Assembly (NCBI GenBank): GCA_000761475.1
Contig: JQNW01000005.1
Location: 1 to 64,000, forward strand
Source of the DNA: Chromohalobacter israelensis
GTDB lineage: Bacteria > Pseudomonadota > Gammaproteobacteria > Pseudomonadales > Halomonadaceae
Reading direction: 5' to 3'
Length of the DNA: 64,000 bases
In this document: piece by piece, positions 62,968 to 64,000 of the stretch
Position numbering within the stretch: position 1 is the first letter of the stretch
How the letters are laid out: each line of letters starts with the position of its first letter
The notes under the pieces: model-generated
Told to the model about the DNA's origin: nothing
The model's input: only the letters and a program-made list of their open reading frames with translations
The model's database searches: none
Program-made: the position numbers and the translations under genes

Positions 62968-63495
62968 ATGGACATACGTACACGCTTGCTCGAGACCGCC
63001 GAGCAACTCTTCGAACGACACGGCTTCGCCGCCACCGGCATGGATCGGCTGACGAGCGCTGCGGGCATCTCGAGCCGCACGCTCTACAAGCACGTCGGTA
63101 ACAAGAACGGCCTGATCGCTGCCGTTCTGAACGAGCGCGACCGCCGCTTCCATCGTCTTGTGGAGGCCAACAACATCGACGCCTTGTTCGCCGCACTGGA
63201 AACCTGGTTCGGCCAGGCTGGCGCCCGGGGTTGCCTGTTCCTGCGCGCCTGGGGGGAAACCGGCGGCGGCGTGCCCGAGATCGCCGAGGCGATGGAGCGG
63301 CACAAGCAGCGCCTGCGGGAGCGGATCGACGCCATCGTCCTCGCGGAAATCGGCCGGCACGACGACGACCTCGTCGAGGCGATTCAATTGCTGTTCGAAG
63401 GCGCAACCCACGCGGCGACGTATCGTGGCGAGGCCGCCGTCGATGCCGCTCGCCGCGCGGCGCACCGTCTGGCCGGTCTCGCGCGGATCGCGTAA
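62968..63495 (+). CDS. TetR family regulator of the adjacent MFS gene
   Basis: 175 residues. The N-terminal helix-turn-helix (TRLLETAEQLFERHGFAATGMDRLTSAAGISSRTLYKHVGNKNGLI) is clear; the C-terminal effector domain is short. It is followed by an MFS transporter and each gene has a similar operator-like palindrome, consistent with autoregulation and control of export. There is no strong ribosome site before the ATG because the operator sits there. Confidence 0.88.
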   Translation: MDIRTRLLETAEQLFERHGFAATGMDRLTSAAGISSRTLYKHVGNKNGLIAAVLNERDRRFHRLVEANNIDALFAALETWFGQAGARGCLFLRAWGETGGGVPEIAEAMERHKQRLRERIDAIVLAEIGRHDDDLVEAIQLLFEGATHAATYRGEAAVDAARRAAHRLAGLARIA

Positions 63496-63622
63496 CGGCG
63501 GCACTCGAATCGAACGGTAGCGGCTCGCCAACCGCCGCCAGCGACACCGCCGAGCGCTGACCGGACGAGAGTCATCGGGAACACACGACCGGCGCCTGCG
63601 CCGGGGGCTCGTTACGCCCGTA

Positions 63623-63642
63623 TTGAAAACGATCGTTTTACA
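63623..63642. promoter_or_regulatory. Operator copy B upstream of the MFS gene
   Basis: TTGAAAACGATCGTTTTACA holds the perfect 14-base palindrome AAAACGATCGTTTT (63626-63639). Its right half CGTTTTACA is identical to copy A. Confidence 0.65.
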
Positions 63643-63686
63643 TTCAGCAACACGATGCCGGCCACGGGCCGAGGGGAGTACACCGC

Positions 63687-64000
63687 ATGACGCGCACCGA
63701 ATTCCGCCTGATCGTCGCCGGCACCATGCTGATCGGCACCACCTACGGCCTGGCGCGCTTCGCCTACGGGCTGTTCCTGCCCAGCATGCGCGAGGAAGTC
63801 GGCTTGAGCGCGACCCTGGCCGGCATCATCGGCAGCGGTGCCTATGTCGGCTACTGCCTCGCCATCGTGCTCAGCGCGCTGTTGGTGGAACGCTTCGGGC
63901 CGCGCCTGATCGCCGTCGCCGCCGCCCTGATCGCGGCGGTGGGCATGGCGGGCATCGCCGTCAGCACGCAGGCGATATGGCTGGCCGGCGCCGTGCTGCT
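63687..64000 (+). CDS. MFS transporter, YbfB/YjiJ-type (partial, runs off the window)
   Basis: The first 104 residues of a major facilitator transporter. Visible are the first helix (LIVAGTMLIGTTYGLARFAYGLFLPSMREEVGL) and part of helices 2-4, with the loop motif LVERFGPRLIAV. The ARFAYGLFLP motif is typical of the YbfB/YjiJ group of uncertain substrate. GAGGGGAG precedes the ATG. The 3' end is beyond base 64000. Confidence 0.85.
   Translation, partial: MTRTEFRLIVAGTMLIGTTYGLARFAYGLFLPSMREEVGLSATLAGIIGSGAYVGYCLAIVLSALLVERFGPRLIAVAAALIAAVGMAGIAVSTQAIWLAGAVL

Noticed and set aside
1-64000. CRISPR array, prophage, insertion sequence, tRNA or toxin-antitoxin system
   Set aside because: No regularly spaced repeats, integrase, transposase, cloverleaf or recognisable toxin-antitoxin pair was found on reading both strands.

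Overview
The window looks like chromosomal DNA of a GC-rich gammaproteobacterium, most likely a member of the Halomonadaceae (Halomonas/Chromohalobacter type). The evidence is the gene orders secB-rsmE, yibN/gpmM/envC/ctp, gshB-yqgE-ruvX and xseB-ispA-dxs, acidic protein composition, and a betaine-homocysteine methyltransferase-like gene. Genus is an inference from gene content only. Genes are densely packed on both strands. I see no tRNA, rRNA, CRISPR array, insertion sequence or prophage.

Layout. 0-7.6 kb: a chemoreceptor, a host-attachment-family protein, a small membrane protein and a complete AapJQMP general L-amino-acid ABC transporter with a double hairpin behind aapJ. 7.7-14.7 kb: hemE-DCC thiol oxidoreductase-VanZ-speE on the minus strand, then ribA, a hemolysin III family protein, an ABC exporter and a DUF421 protein. 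15-17.7 kb: nucleoside uptake pair nupC-tsx behind a strong-looking promoter. 17.8-19.3 kb: a paired SMR exporter facing a TetR regulator across a near-perfect operator. 19.3-23.6 kb: a CusRS/HprRS-type two-component system divergent from a periplasmic hydroxyisourate hydrolase, with a palindrome between them that resembles the E. coli HprR box. 23.7-31.6 kb: djlA, the isoprenoid block dxs-ispA-xseB, serA, a tiny lipoprotein and a PqqU/YncD-like TonB receptor. 31.8-35.6 kb: trhO, chrA and a DUF2243-CtaG pair.

35.6-44.8 kb is the most coherent accessory block, a purine-ring degradation island: allA-allE-puuE, then racemase, two NCS1 permeases, a GntR/FCD regulator, uraH, uraD and an IclR regulator. 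Together these convert hydroxyisourate through allantoin to ureidoglycolate and glyoxylate. Urate oxidase and the allantoate-hydrolysing step are not in the window. Four copies of a TTGTATACAA-like palindrome lie in the two divergent promoters of the island, and a separate 10-bp-arm palindrome lies just upstream of the IclR gene. These suggest two regulators with distinct operators.

45-64 kb: a betaine-homocysteine methyltransferase-like enzyme, an SDR, pyrB, a LuxR regulator, a nitrilase-family hydrolase followed by a putrescine-importer-like permease broken by a 4-nt tandem duplication, ruvX-yqgE-gshB, an S1/CvfB protein, a Met-rich Spy-like periplasmic protein behind a MerR-type promoter candidate, rsmE-secB, yibN, gpmM-envC-ctp, a lower-GC alpha/beta hydrolase between two look-alike terminators, and a TetR regulator with a paired operator upstream of a partial MFS transporter at the window end. 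Nothing here is clearly an entirely new system. The best leads are the regulatory palindromes and the broken permease.
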